DNA of 57,140 nt from an uncultured Coriobacteriaceae bacterium (GTDB taxonomy: Bacteria; Actinomycetota; Coriobacteriia; Coriobacteriales; Atopobiaceae): positions 1 through 57,140 of the forward strand of contig CADAQM010000019.1 of the NCBI GenBank assembly GCA_902790135.1, in the 5' to 3' direction. Under the pieces are notes generated by a model. It saw only the letters and a program-made list of their open reading frames with translations, ran no database searches and was not told the DNA's origin. Made by a program: the position numbers and the translations under genes. Positions 27,226 to 36,756 of this stretch are shown in pieces (position 1 is the first letter of the stretch; the number at the start of each line of letters is the position of its first letter).

Positions 27226-27993
27226 ATGAGACTTCCCAAGGATAAGAGCGTCATCGTTGAGCGCCACAACAAGATCGTCTACGACTGTGGTGACACGGTG
27301 GTCAAGGTCTTCAACGGCGCCAAGCCAGCTGCCGACATCTTTGCCGAGGCGACCAAGATCGCGCGCGCCGAGCAGGCGGGCATCAACGTGCCCGAGCTCG
27401 TCGAGGTGAGCAAGTCTGGCGTCAACTGGGCCATCGCCACCAAGAAGGTGGAGGGCACCACGCTGCGCGAGCAGCTCAAGGCCAACCCCGAGCGTGAGGA
27501 CGAGATCCTCGACCAGCTGATTGGTCTCGAGCTCGACGTTCACGCCCACAAGAGCCCGCTGATGGGTCGCCAGAAGGACAAGCTGACCCGCATGATCAAC
27601 GCCGCGGCCGACATCATCGGCGAGGCGCAGCGCTACGAGCTGCTCCACGCGCTTGAGGGCATGCCCAACCACTCCAAGCTGTGCCACGGCGACTTCGTGC
27701 CGTCCAACATCATCGTTCCCGATGACGGCGGCGCGCCGGTCATTCTGGACTGGGCGCATGCCACCCAGGGCAACGGCGGTGCGGACTGCGCCATCACCTA
27801 CCTGCACCTGATCATGAACGGCGAGAACGAGTTTGCCGAGAAGTACCTGCGTCGCTACTGCGAGCGTCAGGGCTGCACGGTTGCCTACGTGCAGAGCTGG
27901 TGCTCCATCGTGGCAGCCGCCGAGCTCTCGCGCGGTCGCGTCCACGAGCATGACTTCCTGATGACGTGGGTCGACGTCGTCGACTGGGTCTAG
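27226..27993 (+). CDS. Aminoglycoside phosphotransferase-fold kinase, substrate unknown
   Basis: 255-aa APH/choline-kinase-fold protein. The catalytic loop HGDFVPSNII (near 157-166) and the metal-binding ILDWAHA (near 176-182) are present, and an N-terminal nucleotide-binding lobe includes CGDTVVKVFNG. These enzymes phosphorylate small molecules such as choline, thiamine, fructosamine or methylthioribose. The high-GC codon use matches adhE, and it lies in the same unit 33 bp downstream, so it is probably a housekeeping metabolite kinase rather than a resistance gene. The substrate cannot be told from sequence alone. Confidence 0.8.
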   Translation: MRLPKDKSVIVERHNKIVYDCGDTVVKVFNGAKPAADIFAEATKIARAEQAGINVPELVEVSKSGVNWAIATKKVEGTTLREQLKANPEREDEILDQLIGLELDVHAHKSPLMGRQKDKLTRMINAAADIIGEAQRYELLHALEGMPNHSKLCHGDFVPSNIIVPDDGGAPVILDWAHATQGNGGADCAITYLHLIMNGENEFAEKYLRRYCERQGCTVAYVQSWCSIVAAAELSRGRVHEHDFLMTWVDVVDWV

Positions 27994-28018
27994 GCCTGTA
28001 GACAAGCGGTATTGACCG

Positions 28019-28048
28019 AGGGGCCGGAGGGAGACTTCCGGCCCCTTT
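28019..28048 (+). terminator. Rho-independent terminator of adhE-kinase unit
   Basis: AGGGGCCGGA pairs with TTCCGGCCCCT around a short loop and is followed by TTTCC. It lies 26 bp after the kinase stop. Confidence 0.8.
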
Positions 28049-28060
28049 CCATGTGGCAGA

Positions 28061-28080
28061 GGGGCAGGTCGCTGTCACAT
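28061..28080 (+). repeat. Short repeat GGGG(A)CAGGTCGCTGTCACAT, copy 1
   Basis: GGGGCAGGTCGCTGTCACAT is nearly identical to GGGGACAGGTCGCTGTCACAT at 54435-54455 (one base missing), and both lie just after a gene or terminator. A related GTCCCCTTGTCACAT lies at 56496-56510. It looks like a dispersed intergenic motif of unknown role. Confidence 0.55.
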
Positions 28081-28227
28081 TCCCAAATGGTCAGCCATCC
28101 CGCATTTGCGCATGTCATTTGCCTGTTCTTGTTGTCACGTTGGGCCAAAGCGCTTTCGTTGGCATATGTGGTTCGCTATCCTTTTACCAAACGGATTTCT
28201 CCGGAAGGGAGGAAGAGGGGAGCCCGT

Positions 28228-28375
28228 TAGCGCCTGGACCAGAATAGGCTGGTTGACGAGGATGGCAGTTATCGAAACATTCGGCGGGTGCTGCCACGGC
28301 CATGAGGGCGAGTCGTAAGAGGGGGAGCAAAAAGCGGAACTATCTCCGCAACAGAGGCCCCTTTGACGCCCACAA
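28228..28375 (+). ncRNA. glmS ribozyme/riboswitch
   Basis: Self-cleaving, glucosamine-6-phosphate-activated ribozyme in the leader of glmS. The conserved core is clear: the cleavage site A|GCGCC at 28229/28230, GTTGACGAGG at 28252-28261, TTATCGAAACATTCGGCGGG at 28269-28288 (family core UUAUCGAANNNUCGGCGG), then TGCTGCCACGGC, and a GTCGTAAGA segment at 28313-28321. P1 pairs ACCAG with CTGGT; a downstream stem GCGGA/TCCGC fits P4.1. The element is 125 bp before the glmS start codon. High GlcN6P would trigger cleavage and mRNA decay. The 3' boundary is approximate. Confidence 0.95.
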
Positions 28376-28500
28376 TCACACGACAAGAAGACGTGACCAC
28401 TGCGTCGTATGGCGCGGGTGGCTGGCGGCCAGCATTCGTCTACCTGTTAGAATTGGTGGAAGACGAAGCTTAACCGCTCTACAAGTTTGGAGGACACAGT

Positions 28501-30351
<1,851 letters not shown>

Positions 30352-30353
30352 CC

Positions 30354-30860
30354 ATGCCAGCAGCGGACGTAGGCATCAACATCCTCGAGGTCGCGCGCAT
30401 GGAGCGCGTGCTCAAGAGGCGGCCGTCCTTCGTGCGGCGCGTGTTCACCGATGAGGAACGACTCTTCTGCGAGGGCACCGCTCGTCCTGCTGAGCACTAC
30501 GCCGCGCGCTTTGCCGCGCGTGGTGCTGTGGTGCGCGCCTTGGGACTCGGGCCGGGTGACGGCGTTGGCCGCCATGACGTGGCGGTTGGCGTGTCGGATG
30601 CGGGCAGGCCCGTGGCGGTGCTCTCGGGGCGTGTGGCTGAGGCTGCTGCGGCGCGAGGCGTGGCGGAGATTGCGTTGTCGCTCTCCTTTACGCATGAGGT
30701 GGCTACTGCGATGGCCCTGCTCGTCACGGACGAAGTCCGTCCCAAGCCCAAGGAGGAGCGTGACCCGGAGCGCGAGCTGCTTTCATCGTTCAAGCGCGCT
30801 CGCTCGGTGCTCGACGAGCTCGATCACCTGCAGGGGGATGTTGCTGCGACGCTGGAGTAG
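30354..30860 (+). CDS. acpS: Holo-[acyl-carrier-protein] synthase-like protein with altered active site
   Basis: 168 aa, AcpS-type phosphopantetheinyl transferase by overall pattern: VGINILEVARMERVLKR at the start, RVFTDEERLFC, YAARFAARGAVVRALG and a final LSLSF strand. AcpS attaches 4'-phosphopantetheine to acyl carrier protein. Several normally invariant residues differ: the metal-binding Asp of G-x-D-I-x-E is Asn (residue 9), and the metal-binding Glu of RFAAKEA is Gly (RFAARGA). The usual SLSH is SLSF. A basic/acidic C-terminal extension of about 40 residues follows. It may be a divergent but active enzyme or one with lost activity. It is directly downstream of glmS, with only 2 bp between. 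Confidence 0.8.
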   Translation: MPAADVGINILEVARMERVLKRRPSFVRRVFTDEERLFCEGTARPAEHYAARFAARGAVVRALGLGPGDGVGRHDVAVGVSDAGRPVAVLSGRVAEAAAARGVAEIALSLSFTHEVATAMALLVTDEVRPKPKEERDPERELLSSFKRARSVLDELDHLQGDVAATLE

Positions 30861-30896
30861 GGTGCAAGCACAGCGGTAAACTTGCTGTGACACACG

Positions 30897-30938
30897 AGTG
30901 GCGCAGGCCGAGCGTATCGGTCTGCGCCACTTTCTTTT
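30897..30938 (+). terminator. Terminator after acpS
   Basis: AGTGGCGCAGGCCGA and TCGGTCTGCGCCACT form a 15-bp stem with a G-U pair, 5-nt loop and a following TTTCTTTT. It ends the glmS-acpS unit and also faces the convergent polysaccharide cluster. Confidence 0.88.
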
Positions 30939-30966
30939 GCAGCATGCGGCGTTCGCGAGCTCGCGT

Positions 30967-31692
30967 CTAGGCTTCAGGCTCTTCAGGCTCCGTGATGAGC
31001 CTATAGCTCTTGAGCAGCTCTTGAATCTCCTCAACGGAGTTGTTCATGATGGCGTCAATGATGGATAGGCCAAATTCGAAGGACTTGGAGCTTTGCGGAT
31101 AGGGCTTGGGGATTGACTCCAGAAAGGCCAGCTTAATACCATGCTCTGCGAACTCCTCGAAGCTGTAAAGCTTGAGACCTCCTATGAGGTTGTGATAGGT
31201 GTCGGCACCCATCTGATGGCAGTAGTCATAAACCCTGTCCGCAAACTTGAGACTGGGGTCTTGCTCGTAATCCGATGTGCGTACGATCTTGGTGCCGATC
31301 TGAAGGTAGTTACAGACCAGCTGAATCGACTCATAGAGAAAATCGGCGAGGTTCTCGCCCTCAAATGAGAGCATTCTATCCATCAGCTCGAGCCCCGAAT
31401 CCCGATAGGGAGCACGATGGTAGAAGCTCTCCAGTTGCTTCAATTTCTTGCTTTTCTCCAATGAATCAATTGGCTTGATGTTGTGATCGCAGATATAGCG
31501 GTTCTGAGAAGCATGATTAATTTGGATGTTGTAGTACTGTATCTTATTTCCATTAAGGATACGATTTCTATTAATCCAACCCTTGTTAATATAGTTGTAG
31601 TTATCGGCAATGGCAAACAGGTCAGCAGAAGCAATAAGCTGCCAGTATCCGATATAGGGAATAAAGTATGGCTGATTAATTGCTGCTATCAT
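30967..31692 (-). CDS. WbqC-family protein
   Basis: 241-aa protein of the WbqC-like family found in polysaccharide gene clusters. It has the family start IAAINQPYFIPYIGYWQLI and the mid-segment YYNIQINHASQNRYICDHNI. Function of the family is not established; members often accompany modified-sugar or amide-linked residue synthesis. No signal peptide is visible. ATG 31692 has AGAGGA upstream. This is the last gene of the cluster in transcription order and the most AT-rich one, 79 bp after the ATP-grasp gene. Confidence 0.8.
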   Translation of the reverse strand: MIAAINQPYFIPYIGYWQLIASADLFAIADNYNYINKGWINRNRILNGNKIQYYNIQINHASQNRYICDHNIKPIDSLEKSKKLKQLESFYHRAPYRDSGLELMDRMLSFEGENLADFLYESIQLVCNYLQIGTKIVRTSDYEQDPSLKFADRVYDYCHQMGADTYHNLIGGLKLYSFEEFAEHGIKLAFLESIPKPYPQSSKSFEFGLSIIDAIMNNSVEEIQELLKSYRLITEPEEPEA

Positions 31693-31771
31693 AGTGCTTC
31701 CTCTCACTTGTGTTTAAACGTACGCTTTTCACCTAAGCAAAAAGCAACCAGCTATTGAGAACCCATCTACC

Positions 31772-33043
31772 TTACCCACGCATTAGGCCATGATGCTTAC
31801 GCCTGACTTCATCGTAGTCTGTGAAACGAACAATGAGGCTTTTATCATCCGTGTCGGCAATTTCGATCGTCTCGTTCAGATACTGAAGTGACTGGCACAT
31901 CTCCTCGCCGCTGCGAGCGTAGAAGACGATTTTCACCATCATCCTGTACTGGTCAATGAAATCGCCAACGCGCTTGACCACTTCCACGCAATAGCAATCG
32001 GAATCGAGCTTGTCGAAGCCCTGCATTCGCTTGATCGTCCCAGAATGATCTGCAAACAGATAGTAGACGCAACAGGCACCGACATAGGGACGCTCAATCT
32101 GTTGTGGCAGCGTGTCTGCCGTATGCTTTACGCCGAGTGCCGTGTCGAGCATCCAGTCAACGTTGTTGGCCCCAAGGCACTTCTCGAGTATGTCGCCCGC
32201 TGCGTCTGCGCTCATGCGATGGGCCATCTCAAGGGCGTAGTAGTTGCCCTCCGCATCCTTAATGCACTGGATCCAAGCCATTCCTTCCTTGCAGCCAATG
32301 TCTTTGAGTAGCTCGAGGCACTGTGGATTGATCTTCTCTAGGTACTTGTCCACCCCTCCGACGGCAGAGGTGCCAAAAGAGTAGAGGAAGGTGGGATATC
32401 CTGGTTGTCTGAAGACTCTACCGCTATAGACGTAGCGAACCTGTCCTTCTGCGATGAAGTAATAGTTCCAAGTCTCTTCGCCGGTGACATATCTCTCGAG
32501 GATGAGTCTCTGGTTTGCGCTTGACTCCCTCGCCTTTCGAAGACCGTCGAGCAGCTCCTCCCTGTTGTTGCAGATGCTCAGGCCCGAGTTGCCCGTTCCG
32601 TCGACTGGCTTCACGACTACCGGATAGACGATTTGACTCCAGTCGAACTCATCATCCGAATTCGGGACCGAATATTCTTGGACTACGGGAACGCCCTTTT
32701 CAATGCACTTTTCCTTGAAGAGACGCTTGTTGCGCGCGAATTTCCAGGCACCCTCATCGATATAGCAGGGAAGCCCGAGGTCCTGTGCCAGAATGCGTAC
32801 CCGGTCAAGATTGAACTCGCTGACGCCCGTGAAGACGGCGTCAATGCCCTCCTCGCGGCACTTCTCTTCCAGGAGGTCAATATCTGCAGTGCTGATGTCC
32901 CAGCAGGCATCTGCCGCCTGTTTGACAGGCGAGCTTTCTAGCGGCTGATTGTCGGTCACGATGGTGTACCAGCCCCGCCTCTTGGTCTTTTGCACGATTT
33001 CCATACTCGAGAGGGGGGCGCCGAGCATCAGTAGTTTCTTCAT
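31772..33043 (-). CDS. ATP-grasp ligase-like protein
   Basis: 423-aa ATP-grasp enzyme, related to carbamoyl-phosphate-synthase-like and amino acid ligases. A Rossmann-like N-domain (KKLLMLGAPLSSMEIVQKTKRRG) is followed by ATP-binding strands YPVVVKPVDGTGNSGLSI near 145-162, the LILERYVTGEETWNYYF region near 200, and GNYYALEMAHRMSADAAG near 270-287 carrying the acidic metal ligand. In this context it probably forms an amide or peptide-type bond on a sugar or precursor; that is inference. Its ATG abuts the stop of the upstream GT4 gene, so the two are coupled. Confidence 0.82.
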   Translation of the reverse strand: MKKLLMLGAPLSSMEIVQKTKRRGWYTIVTDNQPLESSPVKQAADACWDISTADIDLLEEKCREEGIDAVFTGVSEFNLDRVRILAQDLGLPCYIDEGAWKFARNKRLFKEKCIEKGVPVVQEYSVPNSDDEFDWSQIVYPVVVKPVDGTGNSGLSICNNREELLDGLRKARESSANQRLILERYVTGEETWNYYFIAEGQVRYVYSGRVFRQPGYPTFLYSFGTSAVGGVDKYLEKINPQCLELLKDIGCKEGMAWIQCIKDAEGNYYALEMAHRMSADAAGDILEKCLGANNVDWMLDTALGVKHTADTLPQQIERPYVGACCVYYLFADHSGTIKRMQGFDKLDSDCYCVEVVKRVGDFIDQYRMMVKIVFYARSGEEMCQSLQYLNETIEIADTDDKSLIVRFTDYDEVRRKHHGLMRG

Positions 33044-34144
33044 TTAGATCGTGCTCCACTTCTTGAGATAATAGTCTTGCAGCCTGTCCTTTACATGTTC
33101 GATATCCATGTCTAGGCAATTGCGAGGAATTGCCCTCGATGTATTCTGGCCTTTCAACCCGAGAATGAACGAAGCCCACTCTTCAGGCATGCAATCGATG
33201 TCGAGGAAGAATGCTCGATCAGACATCTTCAGCTCTTTTGTGATGTTGTCAGAAAAGACGCATGGAAGGCCAGAGCACTGGGCCTCGACTCCTACAACGG
33301 GAAGACCCTCATAGCGTGATGGCATGACGAAGACATCCATAGCTTGATAGAGCTGGCTTACGTCATTCCTGACTCCCAGAAAGAGAACCTTGTCGGATAT
33401 TCCGCACGACGCAGCCTGCTTCTTGAGCGCGTCCTCCTCTTCTCCGCCACCGATGACAAGCAGCACGGACTCAGGCGAGAGCTTGACCAGCTCCCGAAAC
33501 ACGTCAAGCAGAAAGCCCACGTTCTTCTGATAGGTCAGGCGCCCCACGCTTCCAATGACAAAGCGATTGTTCAGCTGAAGTTGGTCTCTAATCTGATCCC
33601 GCGCTTCTTGGTTGAATGCAAAAAGCGATGTGTCTATTGCATTTGGTATCACCGTAAATGGCCTATCGCCAAAGAGGAATTCGCCCGCCTCCGTTCCACA
33701 GGCCAGATAGTCCGTTGCAACGCCAGGTAGGCGGTGCCTGTAGTACGTCTTCAGGAGGTACTTAAGATCCGGATCAATGCTTGTGTTATGGCTGTGAGCG
33801 ATGCGAACTGGAATGTCGGCGTGTTTTGCAGCGGTAAGAGGCAGGTAGCTCATGGCGTCGATATGTGAGTGAACGATCCGATACTCTGGATGGTCGTTGA
33901 AGAACCTGCGCATATACCGGAAGTATGCGGGATAGTTCTGCGGGTACAGCCTTGGTGCGTGGTAGACCTTTCCGCCAAGCTCTTCGATCTCGTCGTCATA
34001 GTCGGCTTTCCACGGCCGATGAGTAAGGAAGTCGAACATGATCCTGTCGCGATCGATGTGCCTAAAGTAGTTCATGAGCATCGTTTCTAAGCCAGCACGA
34101 TGCATGTTATTGACGCATTGAAGTACACGAATCAACAGTCGCAC
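33044..34144 (-). CDS. Family 4 (GT-B) glycosyltransferase
   Basis: 366-aa GT4 transferase similar to EpsF/CapM-type enzymes that add sugars to a lipid-linked precursor at the inner face of the membrane. The N-domain carries NNMHRAGLETMLMNYFR near 12-28 and HSHIDAMSYLPL near 92. The C-domain has FVIGSVGRLTYQKN near 195-208 and MPSRYEGLPVVGVEAQCSGLP near 277-297, with the EGLP(x)EAQ motif that binds the nucleotide sugar. The start is uncertain: GTG 34144 overlaps the polymerase gene by 38 nt, and TTG 34135 is an alternative; both lie before the conserved RVLQCVNN strand. Confidence 0.88.
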   Translation of the reverse strand: MRLLIRVLQCVNNMHRAGLETMLMNYFRHIDRDRIMFDFLTHRPWKADYDDEIEELGGKVYHAPRLYPQNYPAYFRYMRRFFNDHPEYRIVHSHIDAMSYLPLTAAKHADIPVRIAHSHNTSIDPDLKYLLKTYYRHRLPGVATDYLACGTEAGEFLFGDRPFTVIPNAIDTSLFAFNQEARDQIRDQLQLNNRFVIGSVGRLTYQKNVGFLLDVFRELVKLSPESVLLVIGGGEEEDALKKQAASCGISDKVLFLGVRNDVSQLYQAMDVFVMPSRYEGLPVVGVEAQCSGLPCVFSDNITKELKMSDRAFFLDIDCMPEEWASFILGLKGQNTSRAIPRNCLDMDIEHVKDRLQDYYLKKWSTI

Positions 34145-35306
34145 ACCCCCATTCGAAGATTCTTATCGGCTTTTCGGTATAATCCTCGCTCTCGGTGAAT
34201 AGAAGAATGCCAAACATCAAGAGAGTAATGTCAAACGTTATCTCGACTGTTGACATGAAGAAGTAGCCATACATGATTCCCAGCAGAAACTTTGAACCTG
34301 TTGTCGAGCCCTCTCTTACTAGCGTCAATACCAAGAGCTCATAGAGCAAGGCTGAGGGAAAACCGTTTTGCACGACGAGGTCAAAGAAGCCGTTCTGTGC
34401 ATTGAAGGCGCCAGTGTATCTGAACATGATTTCGGCAGAGCTCCCATACCCAATCCAGGGATGAGCACGGATGACCTTGCCAAGGACCTGATAGATCTGC
34501 GATCGGCCAGTGAGTGTCACGTCTCGTCCGAGGACCTCGGTAATGAAGTATTTGACCGGTGGGAGCATGAATACGTTTTCCAAGTAGACGAACAAGGCAC
34601 AGAGTATCAGTGCCACCAATACAATGGCCCGGCGGCTCAGCACGGACTGTATGCCCTTTGGAGAATAGGCAATCGCAAAGAACACAATCGTGCCCAGTGC
34701 GGCCGTGTTGCAATCCATATATCTGCAAAGCAAACAAACTACGGCAAAGAGCAGGGGAATCACTCTGCGCACAAAGAGTCTCTCACCATAGAGCAGGCAG
34801 ACGATTAGCAAGAAGACCATGTGATTATAGGAGGTTGAGAATTTTCCGCCCAGCAAGAAGGTCTTGCTTATGCCGTCGCCGTAGAATCTTCCGGGCATGA
34901 TGACCATGAGGATGTCATTGGCAATTAGAAACAGCGGCAGCCAAAACGCAAGAACTTTATAGAGAAACCGAACATGCCCCTTCTCCCTTTGGATTTCGAC
35001 AAACGGTAGAAGAGAGATATGCAGGAAGTACGACGACAACAGGTGCGGTGACAGGTCTCCGCCGAGGATGGGCGAAACCAGAGTCGAGCTTGCATAGACG
35101 AGCGACAGGACATTAACGAGCAGATACTTTTTCTGCAGGATAATATCTAGATTCCATAGCATGTAGGCCGTAAGCAGCAGGGCGGAGAACGAAAGGTTCA
35201 ACAGGTAAAGCGACCAAGGGATATCGGCAATGTTGATGAGCGCGAAGGTGAACTCGCTGCATAACACGAACAGCAGAATGCGTTTTGCGCTCAGGTAGAC
35301 TGTCAT
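34107..35306 (-). CDS. Wzy-like polysaccharide polymerase (O-antigen ligase/polymerase family)
   Basis: 399-aa polytopic membrane protein with about 10-12 hydrophobic segments and a large loop containing DVTLTGRSQIYQVLGKVIR near 290-310, reminiscent of the TGR(x)xxW/Y motif in Wzy/WaaL-type proteins. It would polymerise repeat units outside the membrane. ATG 35306 overlaps the stop of the upstream GT2 gene by 4 nt (ATGA). It is short and divergent; an unrelated membrane protein cannot be fully excluded, but position between glycosyltransferases in a cluster with Wzx and Wzz supports the call. Confidence 0.72.
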   Translation of the reverse strand: MTVYLSAKRILLFVLCSEFTFALINIADIPWSLYLLNLSFSALLLTAYMLWNLDIILQKKYLLVNVLSLVYASSTLVSPILGGDLSPHLLSSYFLHISLLPFVEIQREKGHVRFLYKVLAFWLPLFLIANDILMVIMPGRFYGDGISKTFLLGGKFSTSYNHMVFLLIVCLLYGERLFVRRVIPLLFAVVCLLCRYMDCNTAALGTIVFFAIAYSPKGIQSVLSRRAIVLVALILCALFVYLENVFMLPPVKYFITEVLGRDVTLTGRSQIYQVLGKVIRAHPWIGYGSSAEIMFRYTGAFNAQNGFFDLVVQNGFPSALLYELLVLTLVREGSTTGSKFLLGIMYGYFFMSTVEITFDITLLMFGILLFTESEDYTEKPIRIFEWGCATVDSCTSMRQ

Positions 35307-36340
35307 GAGGGTTTCTCCGCCCCGCGCCACTGAATCATGCACAGGGGCAAGGCCATCCTGGCGCGCATAAACCCTGCAAGAAGTCTGCTTTTGGGATCGG
35401 AAAAACGAGTACCGTGCAGGCATTTCCTCAGGCTATCGTCCTTGAGGATTCTTCTGACCCGACGGATCTGGCTGAGGCGGCCATCAGACGGTACGCACTC
35501 GTTCATGATACAGATGTACATCAGGCCAACGTAGAAGACGTTGAAGTCCTCCGCCAGAAGAACGTCCAGTCCTGCCTCGCTCAGCTCCTGGTGGGTTAGG
35601 GCTCCCAGGCACTGGTACTGCGCGACCAAGTCCTTCCGATATCTTCTGGTAAGACTGCCCTCACGCGTGTCGTAGTTGTACCACACCGCATGTGACACAT
35701 ATACGCAGGAAGCCTGCACGTACAGGCTGTAGAGATACAGGAAGTCCTCGCTGCCCACCTCACGCTCTGAGGTGAATCTCTTTTGGGTCTCTTGCAGGAA
35801 CTCCCGCCGATAGATGTGTGCACAGGAGCTCAGCACGAAGGTGTGCAGGGTGCTGTCCGAGATTCTCTTACTGCCGAATGCTACGGGCAAAAGCTCTCGA
35901 ACGATTCCATCGCGGTCGTAGATGCCTTCCGGCACGCATGGGGCGAGCGCTTTGGTCTCACCCCCAGCAACCTTCTTGTATCCGAACTTCAGCAGGTCTG
36001 GCTTCTGGTCGCCCAGCTGGGCGAGAAGCATTGCCACCGAGTGGTAGCTGTCTTTGTCAACCCAGTCATCAGAGTCGATGAAGCTGACCCACTCACCAGA
36101 AGCTTGCTCCAGCCCTGCATTTCGCGCACTCGAAAGGCCACCGTTCTCCTTGTGGATCACGCTGATGTTTGCGTGGGACGCAGCATACTGGTTGCAGATC
36201 CTTCCGCTGTCATCCGTAGACCCATCGTCCACCAATATGAGCTCCATGTCGCCGCATCGATCCGACAGGATGGAATCAAGGCATCTGCCTAGCCAGGCTT
36301 CGACGTTATATACAGGCACGATGATGCTGAACAGGGCCAT
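35303..36340 (-). CDS. Family 2 (GT-A) glycosyltransferase
   Basis: 345-aa GT2 transferase. The N-terminus FSIIVPVYNVEAWLGRCLDS and the nucleotide-binding LILVDDGSTDDSG near 33-45 are canonical; the DxD region FIDSDDWVD lies near 87-95 and NGGLSSARNAGLE near 65-77. The C-terminal half is family-typical but without a membrane anchor. It would add a sugar to the lipid-linked repeat unit. Its stop overlaps the polymerase start, and its start follows the Ig-like gene by 8 bp. Confidence 0.93.
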   Translation of the reverse strand: MALFSIIVPVYNVEAWLGRCLDSILSDRCGDMELILVDDGSTDDSGRICNQYAASHANISVIHKENGGLSSARNAGLEQASGEWVSFIDSDDWVDKDSYHSVAMLLAQLGDQKPDLLKFGYKKVAGGETKALAPCVPEGIYDRDGIVRELLPVAFGSKRISDSTLHTFVLSSCAHIYRREFLQETQKRFTSEREVGSEDFLYLYSLYVQASCVYVSHAVWYNYDTREGSLTRRYRKDLVAQYQCLGALTHQELSEAGLDVLLAEDFNVFYVGLMYICIMNECVPSDGRLSQIRRVRRILKDDSLRKCLHGTRFSDPKSRLLAGFMRARMALPLCMIQWRGAEKPS

Positions 36341-36348
36341 GGGAACGC

Positions 36349-36756
36349 CTATCCTTCTGCCTCTAGTGAATCGGCATCCTTCGGTGTTTTCTTGTCGGCT
36401 TTTACCTTTACAACTCGCTTCTCCAGTCCGACATTGTTGGCTTGGTCCTTTGCGACATACGTCACGATGGCCTTACCGCCTTCATCCGAGATGCTGATGC
36501 TTCGCACTCGAATCGATTCCGTTACGTCACCGTCCCTGTCGTCCGTTGCCGTAACGTCCGCGAGAAGTGCGGAGACATCCTCGTCTGGCGTATAGGTTAT
36601 CTTGGCTGAAGGAAATGTGATGACAGGCGGCGTCGTGTCCGACGTAATCCTAATGATGGCCAGCGTAAACAACAGGACGCAGATACCTGCCAGCAAGAGA
36701 AGACATATCAAGCACGATGTGCGGCGATGCCCCGGTCTTTTCCTAGGCTTCTTCAT
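36349..36756 (-). CDS. Membrane-anchored protein with bacterial Ig-like (DUF5011-type) domain
   Basis: 135 aa: a basic N-terminus (MKKPRKRPGHRR), one membrane segment at about 17-38 (CLICLLLLAGICVLLFTLAI), then one extracytoplasmic Ig-like domain with DTTPPVITFPSAKITYTPDED and ATDDRDGDVTESI, the DxxDGD pattern of DUF5011/HYR-like domains. The tail is Lys-rich. No enzymatic motif. Its ATG overlaps the stop of the wzz-like gene by 1 nt (TAATG), so it is cotranslated with the chain-length regulator and might assist polymer assembly or retention at the surface. Confidence 0.82.
   Translation of the reverse strand: MKKPRKRPGHRRTSCLICLLLLAGICVLLFTLAIIRITSDTTPPVITFPSAKITYTPDEDVSALLADVTATDDRDGDVTESIRVRSISISDEGGKAIVTYVAKDQANNVGLEKRVVKVKADKKTPKDADSLEAEG

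Noticed and set aside
24514..28005. Over 1100-codon open frame on the minus strand opposite adhE
   Set aside because: Antisense to AdhE and the kinase; composed of biased Val/Asp/Gly/Leu runs with no recognisable domain.
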